DNA of 64,000 bases. It comes from Labia minor. Taxonomy: Eukaryota; Arthropoda; Insecta; Dermaptera; Spongiphoridae. The stretch is from positions 66,303,719 through 66,367,718 of the forward strand of contig OY720348.1 in the NCBI GenBank assembly GCA_963082975.1. The letters run 5' to 3'. Below, piece by piece: positions 62,301 through 64,000 of the stretch (within the stretch, counting starts at the first letter, position 1; every line of letters begins with the position of its first letter). A program made the position numbers and the translations under genes. The notes beneath the pieces were generated by a model. That model was given only the letters and a program-made list of their open reading frames with translations. It made no database searches and was not told the DNA's origin.

Positions 62301-63866
62301 ATTATAGAAATATACTATAAATAATTATTATATCATAATTAATTGATTTTATTTCAGAAGAAAATGTATTCCATTGTTTGTTTCTAATTAAGCTATGCAC
62401 TAATTGCATTTTGTATTTGATGGTTAATAAAACTCATCATTAATTTATTTTTTAAATAGTTTAGTATATTTAAATATTTATCTGAATATATAAATGTATA
62501 TATGTATATATATATATACATTTATATTTCACACTAATTTTTTTTTTTTTTTACTACAATACTTGATGATAAAAAATGAAAAATGTCAATTCCACTAAAT
62601 AATACGAGATCAATTTACACTAAAGTTTATTAAAAGAAAAAAAAAGGTTTCAAAATTATATTCTTTCTGAACGAATCTCTACTTGAAGTTGTTTCCAATT
62701 GATCTACAAAAATATAGATTTTATTGAAAAGAACAGCCAAATACTACATAAAATTGCTCGAGAGCTAAAAATATTTGAAAGCTAAGCTATCTTGATAGAC
62801 TTTCTACTTAATTTGATGGTAATAATCAAGAGCATGCTTCAATGTCAAACGATATCAAAACTATGATTAACTTGAAATCCCAAATTATATCATAATATAC
62901 TTGGGTTTTTAAACTGAAAGCACTTATTGTAATTAATCAAAGTAAATTGATTTTCGTGTATTATTAAAAAAAAAAATATATTGTGGCGTGCAAAGTGATT
63001 AGAAAAATGAAATAAAATAAACAAGTGCAGAGAAGTAAAAATAATGAATTGAATTATTAATAAAAAGAGAAAATTAGTAAATGTCTACTTAAATATGGTG
63101 GAAAAACATACATAAGAAAGAAAGTTAAACACAGTTTTGATAGTTTTAGTCGCGAAATATGAAAAAATAAGGTGTGTTTGAATGACCGTATCTTGCATTT
63201 TAAAGAGAAATGTGTTAGTAAATTTTGTGGGTGTTTTTTTTGTTATAATGAATGCTGTGCTGTGTTAATTTCTGATGTGTGTTAATAAATTTGGATGGAA
63301 ATGTGTTTGTGTACGTCTACCTGTAATCGCGATCTTGCAAGACCATTTCGACGTTCCCTCTAATACGATATCCTCGGACTGTTCGAGTGAGTCTATGTGT
63401 GTGTCCGGATCGATCGAAAAGGTGTTTCTGCGGAAAAACAGAACAGAACACGACAAGAACAACGACATGTCACGACACAAATGGAATTAGCTGGGAGATA
63501 CATGGTCCACAGGACATGTGGGACAAGGATAGGCAGAGTCCTTAGCGTTGACGGTAAATGAACCTCCGTGGTTGGTGTCCAACCACGGTTGGGAAAGAAA
63601 ACTTCCGCCTTGCCTCCATCCCACAAATGGAAAACAGCTAGACAAAGACAAGAAACACTCAGAGAAAAAGAAAGTGAATAAGAAAAACAAATTGAAGGTG
63701 ACCCAGAGGGTTGCTTTTGAGGGGGAAGCGCCACCAATAGCGCGATTTGGAAGACAAACCTGTAATAGCGATCTTGGCAGACCACTTGCTGGTGCCGTCA
63801 AGCACCGATTGTTTGACAGCTTTCATGTGGCCAATGTGACTTTTTTCCTCGACGGTGAATACAGCC
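52537..63866 (-). CDS. unc-13: Unc-13 / Munc13 synaptic vesicle priming protein, C-terminal part
   Basis: Opens syntaxin and templates SNARE assembly at active zones. Exons (minus order): 63866-63760 or 63427-63321, 60171-60030, 59635-59389, 59228-59029, 58960-58810, 58739-58455, 58323-58156, 58082-57898, 57728-57632, 57527-57306, 56602-56436, 56355-56204, 55739-55612, 54536-54393, 54287-54074, 53593-53468, 53306-53208, 53090-52928, 52831-52537. Every border is GT/AG and every phase fits, giving about 1,096 residues to TAA at 52537. Order: linker, C2B, MUN, C2C. The C1 domain and N-terminus lie past the right edge. Identity is certain from motifs such as [34 protein letters not shown] and [20 protein letters not shown]. 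Confidence 0.97.
53468..53593 (-). CDS. unc-13: Unc-13 probable cassette exon between MUN and C2C
   Basis: 126 bp, enters and leaves in the same phase, so skipping keeps the frame (42 residues). Encodes [20 protein letters not shown], then [20 protein letters not shown] and SRQ. RQRSIS is a basophilic kinase-type site and AKKRRE a basic cluster. Vertebrate Munc13 has a short direct link here. Good acceptor (CTGGTCAG) and donor (CAAG/GTAGC). Confidence 0.82.
54074..59228 (-). CDS. unc-13: Unc-13 MUN domain exons
   Basis: Twelve exons from [20 protein letters not shown] to [12 protein letters not shown]. Landmarks: [124 protein letters not shown], and the [20 protein letters not shown] box near the end. 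This elongated helical rod binds syntaxin/Munc18 and opens syntaxin. Length and motif order match the family with no gap. Confidence 0.96.
55256..55482. mobile_element. hAT-type MITE in an Unc-13 intron
   Basis: Ends CAGGGGTGGGCAAAT and TTTTGCCCACCCCTG; exact 8-bp duplication TTGTAAAT (55248-55255, 55483-55490). Contains the GGGCCGG-rich core typical of this MITE type. Confidence 0.92.
56822..57203. mobile_element. TA-inserting MITE (pogo/Tc1-mariner type) in an Unc-13 intron
   Basis: Ends GGGTAAAGCATACAGTCGTT and, inverted, GGGTAAAGTATACAGTCGTT (one mismatch), flanked by TA (56820-56821, 57204-57205). The interior repeats GTTATTGGCCCCC-like segments. No transposase. Confidence 0.82.
59389..60171 (-). 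CDS. unc-13: Unc-13 C2B domain exons
   Basis: 60171-60030 encodes [20 protein letters not shown] and ends at [10 protein letters not shown]; 59635-59389 continues [19 protein letters not shown] to VEIKGEEK. The calcium-binding Asp residues of C2 loops 1 ([10 protein letters not shown]) and 3 (VWDEDND) are present, so calcium/phosphoinositide binding is expected. The acceptor of the first exon (CGCCGGGCAG) is unusual, with purines where the pyrimidine tract should be. Confidence 0.95.
59816..59880 (-). repeat. tRNA-derived SINE in an Unc-13 intron
   Basis: The minus strand has an A-box-like TAGCGCTGATGG (59879-59868) and a perfect B box GGTTCGATTCC (59826-59816), the internal RNA polymerase III promoter. 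No acceptor stem can be formed, so this is not a functional tRNA gene. Full SINE limits are not clear. Confidence 0.65.
60652..60942 (+). other. Unclassified GC-richer open frame in an Unc-13 intron
   Basis: 96 codons without recognisable homology ([20 protein letters not shown], later [18 protein letters not shown]). It lies antisense in the large intron between the linker exons and C2B. It may be a mobile-element remnant; base composition is unlike its AT-rich surroundings. Confidence 0.3.
61116..61288. repeat. Intronic foldback of about 68-bp arms
   Basis: 61116-61184 (starting GGAATTTTGTAAATTAAACC) is inverted at 61222-61288 with one small indel and one mismatch. The loop 61185-61221 is a further copy of the middle of the right arm. 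Transcribed in Unc-13 pre-mRNA it would form a long duplex. Confidence 0.85.
61300..63310. other. AT-rich intron of Unc-13
   Basis: Only low-complexity sequence and a short palindromic TATATGTATATATATATACAT tract near 62500. No exon recognised. Confidence 0.5.
63321..63427 (-). CDS. unc-13: Unc-13 alternative linker exon B
   Basis: Also exactly 107 bp with the same phases as exon A. Encodes [20 protein letters not shown] followed by [15 protein letters not shown]. The last 15 residues mirror exon A; the first 20 are acidic instead of basic/helical and keep only a few positions (F, HI). Acceptor TTTTTCCGCAG, donor CAG/GTAGAC. Including both A and B would shift the frame, so they must be alternatives. 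Confidence 0.88.
63566..63588. other. Perfect hairpin in the intron between exons A and B
   Basis: CCGTGGTTGG, loop TGT, CCAACCACGG: a 10-bp GC-rich stem in an otherwise AT-rich locus. A second near-palindrome (ACATGGTCC/GGACATGT) lies at about 63500-63520. Confidence 0.85.
63760..63866 (-). CDS. unc-13: Unc-13 alternative linker exon A
   Basis: 107 bp: one base, 35 codons, one base. Encodes [20 protein letters not shown] followed by [15 protein letters not shown], the conserved segment before C2B. Acceptor after a pyrimidine-rich CTTCGCCTCGCAG, donor CAG/GTTTG. Confidence 0.93.
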
Positions 63867-64000
63867 CTGCGAGGCGAAGACCAGACCGAGGACGTGGCGT
63901 GAAACATTTCAGGCATCGGACCCAACCCACCCTTTAGTTATTCCCAGCCCCTACCCTGAAATCGCCCAAAAGATCTAGCTAAACACATCCATGATCCATT

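Noticed and set aside
63487..63937. Overlapping frames of about 100-130 codons on both strands around the Unc-13 linker exons
   Set aside because: Arise from the GC-richer composition; only the exon A and B segments match Unc-13.

Overview
The window is a piece of an AT-rich, repeat-dense animal genome, most likely an arthropod. Two conserved, spliced, minus-strand genes can be read through: a malic enzyme (38333-43128) and the C-terminal part of the synaptic vesicle priming protein Unc-13/Munc13 (52537-63866). The Unc-13 C2C domain and C-terminal tail read like arthropod Unc-13. The transposon mix (mariner, hAT-type MITEs, an RNA-tailed LINE, a Ty3/gypsy element) also fits an arthropod, but the species cannot be named from the sequence.

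Layout. 1-15.98 kb holds no gene. It is a mosaic of old, modular dispersed repeats, a multi-hairpin repeat (7.2-8.1 kb, split third copy at 8.4-9.7 kb), a foldback MITE with an 8-bp target duplication (8647-9302), an hAT-type MITE (11096-11346) and a 2.8-kb palindromic nested repeat (12.3-15.1 kb). 15984-16895 is an internally deleted mariner. 17.7-18.9 kb holds another dispersed repeat and a decayed LINE with a Helitron-like end. 21563-26725 is a complete, young Ty3/gypsy retrotransposon on the minus strand, with identical 349-bp LTRs. 27.2-30.4 kb is a large inverted-repeat structure around a second multi-hairpin copy. 31.6-32.05 kb is a dead mariner transposase. 33068-37421 is a full-length two-ORF LINE with a 17-bp target duplication and an (ATT)n tail.

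The malic enzyme model has twelve exons with consistent splice phases and all catalytic motifs; its first exon was not found. The Unc-13 model has nineteen exons (counting only one of two alternative linker exons), all in phase, covering the linker before C2B, C2B, the whole MUN domain and C2C. The C1 domain and N-terminus lie beyond the right edge. Introns carry MITEs, a tRNA-derived SINE and a foldback repeat.

Most noteworthy: (1) two tandem, homologous 107-bp Unc-13 exons with identical phases, which look mutually exclusive, with a perfect hairpin in the intron between them; (2) a gypsy element whose primer-binding site is complementary to the predicted 5' end of its own RNA (Tf1-like self-priming) and whose gag and pol are joined by a canonical U UUA AAC -1 slippery site; (3) a repeat whose 21-bp hairpin arms differ between two distant copies only by compensatory changes; (4) a LINE whose ORF2 has no ATG and overlaps ORF1 in the +1 frame.
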